NCBI RefSeq assembly: GCF_947503855.1
Contig: NZ_CANNFF010000005.1
Location: 162,687-226,686 of the forward strand
Direction of reading: 5' to 3'
DNA: 64,000 nucleotides
From: an uncultured Polaribacter sp.
GTDB taxonomy: Bacteria > Bacteroidota > Bacteroidia > Flavobacteriales > Flavobacteriaceae
Below are positions 37,157 through 46,659 of the stretch, in pieces. A program made the translations under genes and the position numbers. The stretch's first letter is position 1; each line of letters starts with the position of its first letter. Under the pieces are notes generated by a model. The model had not been told where the DNA came from. It did no database searches and worked only from the letters and a program-made list of their open reading frames with translations.

Positions 37157-37711
37157 TTACTTCCATTTAATACCACAACCCACACTTGGTTTTTGGTTTT
37201 CTAAGGGGCTTTTGTTGGCCAATAAGTTGTCTAATGCTTGTCTTATATCTTTTCCTGTTACTGGTTTTTCATTTCCTGGCCTAGCATTGTCTAATTGTCC
37301 ATGATAAACCGATTGTAAATCTGCATCAAATACATAAAAATCTGGAGTACAAGCAGCGTCATAAGCCTTGGCTACTTTTTGGGTTTCATCATATAAATAA
37401 GGAAAAGGATAATGTAGCTTTTCTGCCAATTCTTTCATCAACTCAGGTGCATCTTGCGGATAATTTTCTACATCATTCGCACTAATAGCTATGAAATTGA
37501 TTCCTTTTTCTTGATAATCATTTGCTAATTTTACCAACGCATCATTTACGTGAATTACAAACGGACAGTGATTACAAATAAACATAATTACAGTTCCGTT
37601 TTTCCCTTTTGCTTGCTGTAAAGACACATTTTGATTGGTTACAGTATTTATTAAAGTAAAATCTGGGGCTTTTGTGCCTATTTTAAATTCGTTAGATTCT
37701 GTTCTTGCCAT
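37157..37711 (-). CDS. thioredoxin-fold peroxiredoxin-like protein
   Basis: This 184-residue redoxin (AhpC/TSA-like) contains GTKAPDFTLINTVT, FICNHCPFVIHV with a CxxC pair, GINFIAISAND, LYDETQKVAKAYDAACTPDFYVFD and YHGQLDNARP. The start was set at the ATG at 37709-37711 (MARTESNEFKIG), since the upstream extension of the frame overlaps the neighbouring gene and is not homologous. It has no signal peptide and is probably a cytoplasmic thiol oxidoreductase. It begins 10 bases after the BaiN-like gene stop, suggesting a joint redox function or shared transcript. Confidence 0.88.
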   Translation of the reverse strand: MARTESNEFKIGTKAPDFTLINTVTNQNVSLQQAKGKNGTVIMFICNHCPFVIHVNDALVKLANDYQEKGINFIAISANDVENYPQDAPELMKELAEKLHYPFPYLYDETQKVAKAYDAACTPDFYVFDADLQSVYHGQLDNARPGNEKPVTGKDIRQALDNLLANKSPLENQKPSVGCGIKWK

Positions 37712-37721
37712 AGTTTTGTTG

Positions 37722-38939
37722 TTAGTTCTTAGTTTCTGCCAAAGCTTTTGCACAAATGTAACCACCTGTCCATGCATTCTGAAAATTAAATCCGCCAGTT
37801 ACAGCATCAATATTTAAAACTTCACCTACAAAAAAGAGGTTTTTATGTTTTTTGCTTTCAAATTTTTTGAAATTAATTTCTTTTAAATCTACACCTCCAG
37901 CTGTTACAAATTCGTCTTTAAAAGTAGTTCTACCATTGGCATTGTAAATTCCTTTGGTTAATTGATTGGCTAAATTTTCTAATTGTAAATTACTTAAATC
38001 TGCCCAATTCTGGGTTTTAGAAATGTTAGAAAATACTACAAAACGTTCCCACAAACGTTTAGATATTTCTGCAAATGGCGATTTTAAAATCACCGTTTTT
38101 CTAGGCTCCTTCTTCTTTAAATTCAGTAATATATTTAGCACTTTTTCTGTGGGTCTAGACAACCAATTAACCTCCACATTATATTGGTAATTTTTATCAG
38201 CTAAAATTCTTGCCCCAAAAGCAGATAATTTTAAAACTGCGGGGCCACTTAAACCCCAATGTGTTATTAATAAAGGCCCAGAAGCTTCTAATTTTGTACC
38301 CATAATATTTACAGTTGCATTGGGTAGAGAAATTCCTAATAAATCTATAATTCTTTTATCGTTGATGTTAAAGGTAAATAAAGATGGAACGGGTTCTATA
38401 ATATGATGAGATAAGGTTTTACAAAGTTGCCAAACTTTTTTAGAACTTCCTGCTGCAATTACCACTTTATCTGCTTTAAAAGTTTGTTCTTTTGTGTTTA
38501 CAACCCATTCACTTTCTTGTTGATAAACGGAATTTACGCCACAGTTTATCAACACTTTAATCCCTAAATTATCAACAGCTTTTTGAAAACAATCTATAAT
38601 TGCCTGACTTGTATTTGCCTCTGGAAAAACACGATTATCTTCTTCTATTTTTAAAGGAACTCCTCTATCATCAAACCATTCAAAAGTATCTCCTGTCATA
38701 AAAGTATGAAAAGGCCCCAGCAATTCTTTTGCTCCTCTTGGGTAGAATTTTACCAGTTCTCTAGGTTCAAAACAAGCATGAGTAACATTGCATCTTCCAC
38801 CTCCAGAAATTTTCACTTTCTGCAAAACAGCTTTCCCTTTTTCTAGAATGGTTATATCTAAATCTGGGTTATTTTCTTTGGCATTTATCGCTGTAAAATA
38901 TCCTGCTGCTCCTCCGCCAATTATGATTATTTTGTTCAT
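37722..38939 (-). CDS. BaiN/HI0933-like flavoprotein (NAD(P)/FAD-dependent oxidoreductase)
   Basis: The 405-residue protein starts with a dinucleotide-binding motif IIGGGAAGYFTAINA and has KISGGGRCNVTHACF near residue 45, VIAAGSSKKVW, THWGLSGPAVLKLS near 226 and the C-terminal NAWTGGYICAKA. These define the HI0933/BaiN-like group of flavoproteins. Members are widespread, mostly of unknown substrate; some reduce bile-acid intermediates, which is not expected in a marine bacterium. The redoxin gene follows by 10 bases. Confidence 0.9.
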   Translation of the reverse strand: MNKIIIIGGGAAGYFTAINAKENNPDLDITILEKGKAVLQKVKISGGGRCNVTHACFEPRELVKFYPRGAKELLGPFHTFMTGDTFEWFDDRGVPLKIEEDNRVFPEANTSQAIIDCFQKAVDNLGIKVLINCGVNSVYQQESEWVVNTKEQTFKADKVVIAAGSSKKVWQLCKTLSHHIIEPVPSLFTFNINDKRIIDLLGISLPNATVNIMGTKLEASGPLLITHWGLSGPAVLKLSAFGARILADKNYQYNVEVNWLSRPTEKVLNILLNLKKKEPRKTVILKSPFAEISKRLWERFVVFSNISKTQNWADLSNLQLENLANQLTKGIYNANGRTTFKDEFVTAGGVDLKEINFKKFESKKHKNLFFVGEVLNIDAVTGGFNFQNAWTGGYICAKALAETKN

Positions 38940-38954
38940 TTTTTTTATAAAAAA

Positions 38955-38975
38955 CTCTCGACTGCGATCGAGAAG
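38955..38975 (-). repeat. REP-like palindromic element, intergenic copy
   Basis: CTCTCGACTGCGATCGAGAAG forms a near-perfect hairpin. Its reverse complement matches the coding-sequence copy at 25711-25737 over the core TCGA-k-CGCA-r-TCGAGA. It sits in the 86-base gap between the GHMP kinase stop and the start of the BaiN-like gene. Confidence 0.55.
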
Positions 38976-38992
38976 ACATTTAATAACTTATG

Positions 38993-39020
38993 TTCAGGTA
39001 TTGCGCAGTAGAAACCTGAA
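38993..39020 (+). repeat. inverted repeat between GHMP kinase and BaiN-like genes
   Basis: TTCAGGT and ACCTGAA pair across a 14-base loop. With the neighbouring hairpin at 38955-38975 it makes a two-hairpin cluster. The T-rich flank is on the plus-strand side, so it is not a good terminator for the minus-strand genes. Confidence 0.45.
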
Positions 39021-39025
39021 TGTTT

Positions 39026-39955
39026 TTATAGAATTATTTGTTGATATCTTAAAACTGTATTAAATCCTTTATTTTTAAAATAGTTGGGGGTTTGATCATT
39101 ACCTGTAACCATTACAAAATCTCCGCCCCAAGCACCTAAACTTTTTATTTCACCCAAGTGATAATCTGAAAATAATTGTTCTTTAATAGGTTTCAATTTT
39201 ATGATTGATGAAATGATTTCTTCGTGCTCAACAAGTAACTGATTAAAATTTTCAATTGATTTTGCTTTTAAAAATTCATTAGAAATTTCTGATATTCTTT
39301 GTATCTCCTTATCAAAATTTTGCTCACTTTCTCTAAACTTTGCAATACCTTCTTTAGAATCTTGTTTCTGATTTAAGTATACAAAAAATATATTTTCTTT
39401 AAAAGCTGGATTGAATTCCACTTGCTTAACAACAGGCTTTTTACTTGCTATTTGATAAAAAACAGGAGTATTATTTTGTGCACATGCAATATCGTATCCA
39501 CTACCTTTAAAAGAGTTCCATAAAAGTTGAAAAGCGTCTACTTTTGCCCAACTTGCAACAGAATTTATTAACGTTGATGAACTTCCTAATCCCCAATTTC
39601 TAGGGAAAGTTAATCTTGTTTTAACTACAAATCCGTTTTCTGTACTCAAAAAATCTGGATTCATCCTTTTTGCTTCGCTTAAAATTTCTAATAAGGTTTC
39701 TGCAATAAATTCTGCACTTCCTTCTTTATCAGAGTTAAAAGTACAACTTACCAAACGCAATTTAGGTAACTCAAAAACAGCTTCAAACCAACAATCTCCA
39801 GTATGTGTAAAACTACCCCAAATTAATTGTGGTTGTTGAATATTTTCTACCACTAAATCTTGTCCGAATTTTGTAGGTACAGCTAAAGAAACTGCACCAT
39901 CTAAAACAAGGTATTCTCCTGATAATAATAGTTTTCCGTTTGAATAAAAATTCAT
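39026..39955 (-). CDS. GHMP kinase, mevalonate-pathway type
   Basis: The 309-residue protein has KLLLSGEYLVLDGAVSLAVPTKFG near the N-terminus (GHMP opening), the ATP-binding PRNWGLGSSSTLINSVASWA near residue 117 and a GSGYDIACAQ motif. It belongs to the GHMP small-molecule kinases found beside HMG-CoA reductase in Flavobacteriia and is presumed to phosphorylate mevalonate or phosphomevalonate. The gene start overlaps the HMG-CoA reductase stop by one base (TAATG), so the two are translationally coupled. Which phosphorylation step it performs is not clear from sequence. Confidence 0.85.
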   Translation of the reverse strand: MNFYSNGKLLLSGEYLVLDGAVSLAVPTKFGQDLVVENIQQPQLIWGSFTHTGDCWFEAVFELPKLRLVSCTFNSDKEGSAEFIAETLLEILSEAKRMNPDFLSTENGFVVKTRLTFPRNWGLGSSSTLINSVASWAKVDAFQLLWNSFKGSGYDIACAQNNTPVFYQIASKKPVVKQVEFNPAFKENIFFVYLNQKQDSKEGIAKFRESEQNFDKEIQRISEISNEFLKAKSIENFNQLLVEHEEIISSIIKLKPIKEQLFSDYHLGEIKSLGAWGGDFVMVTGNDQTPNYFKNKGFNTVLRYQQIIL

Positions 39956-41682
39956 TAAACTAGTTTAAATTGTTTAAAATGATGAGTAAAATGTTTTACA
40001 TGAAATTTTTTCCAATACTCGTAATCTAACTTACCAAAAAACGGATGATTTTCTATTTTTGCAGTTTTAAAATGAGTCTGAAAGGTATCTATTTGGAAAA
40101 GTAAATCGTCTATAGATTTTTCCATCGTGTCAAATTTTACAGGATAAGGTTCTTCTGACAATAATGGTGCTTTAAAACCAATTTGCAATTCGTTATCGGT
40201 ATCTAAAAAAGCTTTTCTTCTTAAAGATTTCTCATCTTCTACAAAATAATCTGCTTTTATTTTTCCGTTAGAAATTTTTATCAAAAAGCTTAAATGTTCT
40301 ATCATTTGTTGACTGGTCATTTTTCCAAAAACGGGTTTTGCATCTGCTTTTAAAGAAGATAATAATTCTTTTAAGGCAACTTTATCTGTAAAATTCACCC
40401 ATGTTGTTTTTGCTTTTCTAATTTCTTCAAACTTAGAAACTACTCCTGAATGTGAGACTGTTTTTCCTTCAAAAAAAGTTTCAATGGTTTCTTTCTCTAA
40501 GTCGGTTGCACCTAATTGGTTTAAGATATTCTGCAAGTGCATTTTCATGTGCCCATGCTGAATCCCCTTTGTTGTTAAGGCTCTTAAAGCTGCAAAATTT
40601 TGAGCTAAACCAGCAGCAGCCATAATTTGCATTAAATCTTTTGCAGATGGTTTTTGCAACATTTCTAAAGACAATTTTGCTAAAGGATGTAAAGCTGTTA
40701 AACCACCTACAGTCCCTAAAGCCAATGGAATTTCTATCCAAAATTTAAACATTCCGTTTTTAATTTCGCAATGAGATAAACTTGTGTAAGTTCCATTTCT
40801 AGAAGCATAAGCATGCACACCTGCTTCTACTGCTCTAAAATCATTACCAGTTGCTAAAACCACAGCGTCTACTCCGTTCATAATTCCTTTATTATGAGTA
40901 ACAGCTCTATAAGGTTCTATTGCTGCAATTTTTACAGCTTGGCAAAATTTTTCTGCAAATTTCTGTGGATTTTTGCCACCCAAATCTTCAATTTTACAAC
41001 TTACTTCTGCTCTAACTAAACATTCTGGAACGTAATTAGATAGAATACTCATAACAATTTCAATTTCATCATTTCTAAAGCTATTAGCTATTGCCTCTAA
41101 ACAAGAATTGATAAAATTTGCCCCCATAGAATCTTTGGTTTCAAAGGTGATGTGCAATTGATAATAATTGTCTAATTTATCTGTTTTATCAACTAATTGA
41201 ATGTCTAAAATACCACCCCCACGTTTTTCCATGTTTTTAGTAATGGAAGCAGTTGCAGTATATAATTCTGTTTTATTTTTGTTGAAATAAGCAATTAAAT
41301 CATCTTTATTACCCGCAAACATAAAATGTACTTGCCCAATTTTAGTAGTTCCTAAAACTGTGGTTTTAAAGCCTCCTCTTGTGCTCCAAAATTTGGCTAC
41401 TAAAGATGCTGCTGCCACTACAGAACTTTCTTCAATTACCATAGGTATTGCATATTCTTTGTTGTTAATTACAAAGTTTGGGGCAACTCCCATTGGCATA
41501 TAAAAGTTAGAAATCGTGTTCTCTATAAAATCGTCATGCAATTGTTGTAGTTTTTCATCATCATTCCAATATTGTTTTATAATTTCTACCGCTTTTACAT
41601 TATTTTGAAAATAATTTGCTGCCAACCAATTTAATTTTTCCTCTTTACTAAACTTCGAAAAACCAGATATTTTTTTGCTCAT
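39955..41682 (-). CDS. mvaA: class II HMG-CoA reductase with C-terminal DinB-like domain
   Basis: The 575-residue protein has a class II HMG-CoA reductase body (about 1-425): ENTISNFYMPMGVAPNFVIN near 50, a catalytic glutamate in IEESSVVAAAS near 83, DSMGANFINSCLEA, the lysine in THNKGIMNGVDAV, LGTVGGLTALHPLAKL and HGHMKMHLQ near 376. This converts between HMG-CoA and mevalonate. The remaining 150 residues are an extra domain (about 425-575) with MTSQQMIEHLSF and a histidine-rich end (NHPFFGKLDYEYW and KHFTHHFKQF). It resembles the DUF1569/DinB-like metal-binding fold. That tail is not part of ordinary class II enzymes of about 430 residues. The GHMP kinase is coupled downstream. Confidence 0.9.
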   Translation of the reverse strand: MSKKISGFSKFSKEEKLNWLAANYFQNNVKAVEIIKQYWNDDEKLQQLHDDFIENTISNFYMPMGVAPNFVINNKEYAIPMVIEESSVVAAASLVAKFWSTRGGFKTTVLGTTKIGQVHFMFAGNKDDLIAYFNKNKTELYTATASITKNMEKRGGGILDIQLVDKTDKLDNYYQLHITFETKDSMGANFINSCLEAIANSFRNDEIEIVMSILSNYVPECLVRAEVSCKIEDLGGKNPQKFAEKFCQAVKIAAIEPYRAVTHNKGIMNGVDAVVLATGNDFRAVEAGVHAYASRNGTYTSLSHCEIKNGMFKFWIEIPLALGTVGGLTALHPLAKLSLEMLQKPSAKDLMQIMAAAGLAQNFAALRALTTKGIQHGHMKMHLQNILNQLGATDLEKETIETFFEGKTVSHSGVVSKFEEIRKAKTTWVNFTDKVALKELLSSLKADAKPVFGKMTSQQMIEHLSFLIKISNGKIKADYFVEDEKSLRRKAFLDTDNELQIGFKAPLLSEEPYPVKFDTMEKSIDDLLFQIDTFQTHFKTAKIENHPFFGKLDYEYWKKFHVKHFTHHFKQFKLV

Positions 41683-41834
41683 TTATTCTTTTATAACTAT
41701 AGAGAACAAATATAAATTAATCATTCAAAAGATTCTCCTTTATTCAAAATTTATCATTTTTTAAAAGATTTTTTGATAGTTTTTTGATGATTTTTCCGTA
41801 AACTTGACAAATTATTATTAAATCGATTTCTGTA

Positions 41835-44057
41835 ATGAAAAAAACACTCATTTTATTAGCAATAATATCATTAATAGGTTGCAAAAAAGAGGCTTCTACA
41901 ACAGCGAACTATAGTACTGGAACTAAAGAAATAACATTAGAAGAAATTTGGAATGGAACTTTCTCTCCAGAGAGAATGAATGCTTTAAATGCCATGAACG
42001 GCGATTATTATTCTTTATTGAATTACGACAAAGAAACCAAAACCACTACTGTAGATAAATACAGTTATAAAACACTAAAAAAAGTAGCTACTGTTGTTAA
42101 TAGTGCAGATTTAGAGGATTTAGATAGTTTTTCTTCTTATGATTTTAACAACGAAGAATCTTCTGTTATTTTAGGCACTGAATTTAATAAAATTTACAGA
42201 CGCTCTTTTACTGGAACTTTCTACTATTATAACATTAACACCAAAAAGTTTTTATTAATTGGTAAAAACATACAACAACCTTCTTTTTCTCCAGACAGCA
42301 AAAAAATTGCGTATGCTAAAAACAATAATTTGTATATTTTAGATTTAGCAAATAACAACAAAATTACTCAGGTTACTAATGATGGTAAAAAGAACAGCAT
42401 AATTAACGGTACTACAGATTGGGTTTACGAAGAAGAGTTTGGTTTTGTAAAGGCTTTTGAATGGAGTAAAGAAAGTAAATACCTTGCCTTTTTACGTTTT
42501 AATGAATCTAAAGTTCCTACCTTTTCTATGGATATGGTTGGGACTGGCAATTACCCAGACAAACAAGTTTTTAAATATCCTAAAGCAGGAGCAAAAAATG
42601 CGGATGTTACCCTTCACACATACCAACTTTCAACAAAAAGAACTAGAAAAATCCCTTTAAGCGATTACGAATACATACCAAGAATTAAATGGTCTAATGA
42701 TGACAATATTTTAGTGGCAACTACTTTAAATCGTCATCAAAATAATTTAAAACTACACAAAGTAAATGCTTTAAAAAGTAGTAGTGTTTTATTATTAAAT
42801 GAAACTGACAAAGCCTACATAGACATTACAGATAATTTAACTTTTTTAGAAGATAATAGTTTTATTTGGACAAGCGAAAAAGACGGTTACAACCATATTT
42901 ATCACTATAATTTTTCTGGAAAACTAATAAACCAAATAACCGATGGAAACTGGGAGGTGACCAATTATTATGGTTATAATGATAAGAAAAAAACTATTTA
43001 TTACCAATCTGTAGAAAATGGCTCTACTAACAGAGGTGTATATTCTATTGGTTTAAATGGCAAAAATAAAAAATTACTTAGCAATAAAACAGGTACAAAT
43101 ACAGCTTCTTTTAGTGCGAATTTAAACTACTTCATCAATACCTTTTCATCAACAGAAATACCACCAATTTACACTTTGCACACTGCAGAAGGTGAAATGC
43201 TAAAAGTAATTAAAGACAATGTAGAATTAAAAGAAAATTTAGCAGACTATAAAATGAGTCCAAAAGAGTTTTCTACCATTTCTATAAACGGAAACGAATT
43301 GAATATGTGGATGATAAAACCGGCAGATTTTGATGAAAATAAAACATATCCGCTTTTAATGTTTCAATATTCTGGACCAGGTTCTCAGCAAGTTGCCAAC
43401 AGATGGAATGCAAGTAACGATTATTGGCACAATATGTTAGCCCAAAAAGGAATGATTGTAGCTTGTGTTGATGGACGTGGAACAGGTTTTAAAGGAAGTG
43501 ATTTTAAAAAATCTACCTATTTAAATTTAGTGAAATACGAGACTGAAGATCAAATTGCAGCTGCTAAAAAATTAGCAGAACGTTCTTACATAGACGAAAA
43601 TAATATTGGTATTTGGGGCTGGAGTTTTGGTGGTCATATGAGTACAAATTCACTTTTAAAAGGAAGTGATATTTTTACAACTGCTATTGCAGTGGCTCCA
43701 GTTACATCCTGGCGTTTTTACGACACTGTATATACAGAACGTTTTTTAAGAACACCGCAAGAAAACCCTGCAGGTTATGATGAAAATTCGCCCATAAACT
43801 ATGCAGATAAATTAAAAGGAAACTATTTATTGGTACATGGTACAGGTGATGATAATGTACACGTACAAAACAGTTACAGAATGATAAATGCCTTGATAGA
43901 AAACAACAAACAATTTGATATGTTTATTGTACCAGACAGAACTCATGGTATTTACAAAGGAAAAAATACGCGTTTAAACCTCTACACAAAAATGACCAAC
44001 TTTGTAGAAACGCATTTAATTAATAAATCAAATTCAACAACAAAAATTAAAGGATAA
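41835..44057 (+). CDS. S9 family dipeptidyl peptidase IV-like lipoprotein
   Basis: This 740-residue protein has a lipoprotein signal (LILLAIISLIGCKK, cysteine at 16), a DPP IV N-terminal beta-propeller (about 90-460), and a C-terminal alpha/beta hydrolase with the serine in GWSFGGH near residue 596, the aspartate in GTGDDNVH near 671 and the histidine in DRTHGI near 703. DVxxEEEFGF-like DWVYEEEFGF near 198 matches the glutamate pair that binds the substrate N-terminus. It releases dipeptides (usually with proline or alanine at position 2) from peptides in the periplasm or at the surface. The peptide transporter gene follows by six bases. Confidence 0.93.
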   Translation: MKKTLILLAIISLIGCKKEASTTANYSTGTKEITLEEIWNGTFSPERMNALNAMNGDYYSLLNYDKETKTTTVDKYSYKTLKKVATVVNSADLEDLDSFSSYDFNNEESSVILGTEFNKIYRRSFTGTFYYYNINTKKFLLIGKNIQQPSFSPDSKKIAYAKNNNLYILDLANNNKITQVTNDGKKNSIINGTTDWVYEEEFGFVKAFEWSKESKYLAFLRFNESKVPTFSMDMVGTGNYPDKQVFKYPKAGAKNADVTLHTYQLSTKRTRKIPLSDYEYIPRIKWSNDDNILVATTLNRHQNNLKLHKVNALKSSSVLLLNETDKAYIDITDNLTFLEDNSFIWTSEKDGYNHIYHYNFSGKLINQITDGNWEVTNYYGYNDKKKTIYYQSVENGSTNRGVYSIGLNGKNKKLLSNKTGTNTASFSANLNYFINTFSSTEIPPIYTLHTAEGEMLKVIKDNVELKENLADYKMSPKEFSTISINGNELNMWMIKPADFDENKTYPLLMFQYSGPGSQQVANRWNASNDYWHNMLAQKGMIVACVDGRGTGFKGSDFKKSTYLNLVKYETEDQIAAAKKLAERSYIDENNIGIWGWSFGGHMSTNSLLKGSDIFTTAIAVAPVTSWRFYDTVYTERFLRTPQENPAGYDENSPINYADKLKGNYLLVHGTGDDNVHVQNSYRMINALIENNKQFDMFIVPDRTHGIYKGKNTRLNLYTKMTNFVETHLINKSNSTTKIKG

Positions 44058-44063
44058 TAGATT

Positions 44064-45431
44064 ATGAGTAATGTAGCAAAACTACCACATCAAAAAGAAT
44101 TATTTGGGCATCCTGTAGGATTATATGTATTGTTTTTTACTGAAATGTGGGAACGATTTTCTTATTATGGAATGCGAGCCCTTTTAGTTTTATACTTAAC
44201 TTCAAAAACTACTGCCGAAAATCCAGGAGTTGGATGGAGTCAAGGAGAGGCCTTAGCCCTTTATGGTTGGTATACTGCATTGGTATATATCGCTTCTATT
44301 CCAGGAGGAATTTTAGCCGATAAATTTTTAGGGCAAAAAAAATCAGTTATTCTTGGTGCAATTTTATTAGTAATTGGACATAGTGTTTTAGCTATAGAAG
44401 CAATTTGGGCATTTTATACTGGCTTATTTTTTATTATTCTTGGAGTTGGTTGTTTAAAACCTAATATTTCTACTATGGTAGGTGGCTTATATAAAAAAGG
44501 AGATGTTAGAAGAGATAAAGGATTTACAATTTTTTATATTGGAATAAATATAGGTGCCTTTTTATCTGGTCTCATAGTTGGTTATGTAGGAGAAGTACAT
44601 GGTTGGCATTACGGATTTGGGTTAGCTGGAATTTTAATGGTTTTAGGGCTAATTCAATTTTTAGCTGGGCAAAAGTATTTAGTTCATGTAGGAAATTATC
44701 TAGGGAAATCTAAAAATAAGGAAGACCAAGAGGCTTATAAGAGACCTTTAACTAAAATTGAAAAGGATAGAGTTATTGTTTTATTAATATCTTTCTTATT
44801 AATAATTGCATTTTTTGCAGCTTTTGAACAAGCTGGAGGTTTAATGAATATTTATGCAAAAGAAAAAACAAATAGAATTTTACTAGGATGGGAAGTACCA
44901 GCAACTTGGTTTCAATCACTAAACTCTTTTTTCATAATTACTCTTGGTATTGGTATTGCAGCATTTTGGGCTAAAAGGAAATTAAAAGGCTCAGAAGCTT
45001 CTTCTTTATATAAAATGATTATTGGTTTAGGAGCAGTAGGTGTTGGTTTCTTATTTATGTCAGCTGCTTCTACAGAATATAATAACACAGGAACCTCTGC
45101 AATGTATTGGCTTGTTTTAGCCTATTTATTTCATACAGTAGGAGAGTTATGTTTATCTCCTGTATCACTGTCCTTTGTAACAAAATTAGCACCTGCTAAG
45201 TACGCATCAATAATGATGGGTATATATTTCGCGACAACTGGTTTAGGGAATAAAGCAGCTGGATTACTTGGAGAATCTTCTTCTATTTTTGGTGATTTTA
45301 AAGTTTTTACTGGAATAGCAATTTTTTGTATTGTATTTGCTTTACTAGTTTTTATATTCTTAAAAAAATTAAAATCTCTAACACATGGTGCGGAAGATAA
45401 CGAAATTGATTTCAGTACAAAAAAAGCATAA
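44064..45431 (+). CDS. POT-family proton-dependent oligopeptide transporter
   Basis: The 455-residue major facilitator protein contains the POT signature FFTEMWERFSYYGMRALLVLYL near residue 25, GGILADKFLGQKKSVILGA near 83, and FTIFYIGINIGAFLSGLIVG near 152, with about 12 transmembrane segments. It imports di- and tripeptides with protons across the inner membrane. Its gene is six bases after the DPP IV-like peptidase, so the products probably act in sequence: peptides are cut to dipeptides outside and then taken up. A strong terminator follows. Confidence 0.95.
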   Translation: MSNVAKLPHQKELFGHPVGLYVLFFTEMWERFSYYGMRALLVLYLTSKTTAENPGVGWSQGEALALYGWYTALVYIASIPGGILADKFLGQKKSVILGAILLVIGHSVLAIEAIWAFYTGLFFIILGVGCLKPNISTMVGGLYKKGDVRRDKGFTIFYIGINIGAFLSGLIVGYVGEVHGWHYGFGLAGILMVLGLIQFLAGQKYLVHVGNYLGKSKNKEDQEAYKRPLTKIEKDRVIVLLISFLLIIAFFAAFEQAGGLMNIYAKEKTNRILLGWEVPATWFQSLNSFFIITLGIGIAAFWAKRKLKGSEASSLYKMIIGLGAVGVGFLFMSAASTEYNNTGTSAMYWLVLAYLFHTVGELCLSPVSLSFVTKLAPAKYASIMMGIYFATTGLGNKAAGLLGESSSIFGDFKVFTGIAIFCIVFALLVFIFLKKLKSLTHGAEDNEIDFSTKKA

Positions 45432-45453
45432 TTCTATAAAGTAACATCTCATA

Positions 45454-45488
45454 AAAAAGCCTCATAATTAAAAATTATGAGGCTTTTT
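45454..45488 (+). terminator. bidirectional terminator between POT transporter and prfA
   Basis: A 16-base perfect inverted repeat (AAAAAGCCTCATAATT / AATTATGAGGCTTTTT) with a three-base loop serves both the plus-strand transporter gene and the minus-strand prfA gene. Confidence 0.88.
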
Positions 45489-45511
45489 ATATGAATAAAT
45501 TTAGGTAAATA

Positions 45512-46588
45512 TTAAATACTATCTCCTAACTCTTTTAGTTTTTCTGTGTTTTCTGCTAGCATTAATTCGTCTATCAATTTTTGAATGTCGCCATTCATTA
45601 TGTTAGGCAAATCATACAAAGACAAACCAATTCTATGGTCTGTAACTCTACCTTGTGCATAGTTATAAGTTCTAATTTTAGCACTTCTATCTCCAGAAGA
45701 AACCATAGAACCACGTTTTAATGCATCTTCTGCATTTTTCTTTGCCAACTCCATATCATACAAACGAGAACGCAGTACTTTAAACGCCTTTTCTTTATTT
45801 TTATGTTGTGATTTTTGATCTTGACATTGTGCTACCAAACCAGTTGGAATATGCGTTAAACGAACTGCCGAATACGTTGTATTTACAGATTGTCCTCCAG
45901 GACCTGAAGAACAGAAAAAATCGATTCTTACATCTTTTGGATTAATCTCTACATCAAATTCTTCGGCTTCTGGAAACACCATACAAGTAGCTGCAGAGGT
46001 ATGTACTCGACCTTGTGTTTCTGTTTGTGGTACTCTTTGTACACGATGCACACCAGCTTCAAACTTTAAAGTTCCGTAAACATCTGGTCCATTTACTTCA
46101 AACTGAATTTCTTTAAAGCCACCATTAGTCCCCTCAGAATAATCGACTGTAGAAACAGACCACCCTTTACTTTCGCAATACTTGGTATACATTCTAAATA
46201 AATCTCCAGCAAAAATACTTGCCTCATCTCCACCTGTTCCTGCTCGCAATTCTACTACTGCATTTTTAGAATCTTCTGGGTCTTTTGGTATTAAAAGAAA
46301 TTTAATTTCTTCTTCTAATTCTGGTATTCTAGCATTGGCTTCTTCTAATTGCATTTTTGCCATTTCTGTCATTTCTGCATCAGAACCGTCTGCTATAATT
46401 TCTTTAGCCTCTTCTATATTATTGGTTAATTCTTGGTATTCGTCACCTTTTTTTACAACGTCTCCTAAGTCTTTGTATTCTTTCATTAATTGCGCATAAC
46501 GCTTCTGATCCATAATAATTTCTGGCTGAATAATTAAATCAGAAACCTCATCATAGCGTTGCTTAACAATTCTTAATTTATCTAACAT
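45512..46588 (-). CDS. prfA: peptide chain release factor 1
   Basis: The 358-residue protein shows the release-factor GGQ motif in [17 protein letters not shown] near residue 230 and the codon-recognition region with [14 protein letters not shown]. The pattern [10 protein letters not shown] with a following [11 protein letters not shown] is typical of RF1, which reads UAA and UAG. The N-terminal helical domain is present ([15 protein letters not shown]). It is convergent with the POT transporter across a strong terminator. No peculiarity is visible. Confidence 0.95.
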   Translation of the reverse strand: MLDKLRIVKQRYDEVSDLIIQPEIIMDQKRYAQLMKEYKDLGDVVKKGDEYQELTNNIEEAKEIIADGSDAEMTEMAKMQLEEANARIPELEEEIKFLLIPKDPEDSKNAVVELRAGTGGDEASIFAGDLFRMYTKYCESKGWSVSTVDYSEGTNGGFKEIQFEVNGPDVYGTLKFEAGVHRVQRVPQTETQGRVHTSAATCMVFPEAEEFDVEINPKDVRIDFFCSSGPGGQSVNTTYSAVRLTHIPTGLVAQCQDQKSQHKNKEKAFKVLRSRLYDMELAKKNAEDALKRGSMVSSGDRSAKIRTYNYAQGRVTDHRIGLSLYDLPNIMNGDIQKLIDELMLAENTEKLKELGDSI

Positions 46589-46659
46589 TTGTTGTGTATT
46601 TCTTGGATTGCGAATTTACAAATTTTATAGGTATATTTGGAAAAACCTAGTTTTTTTTT

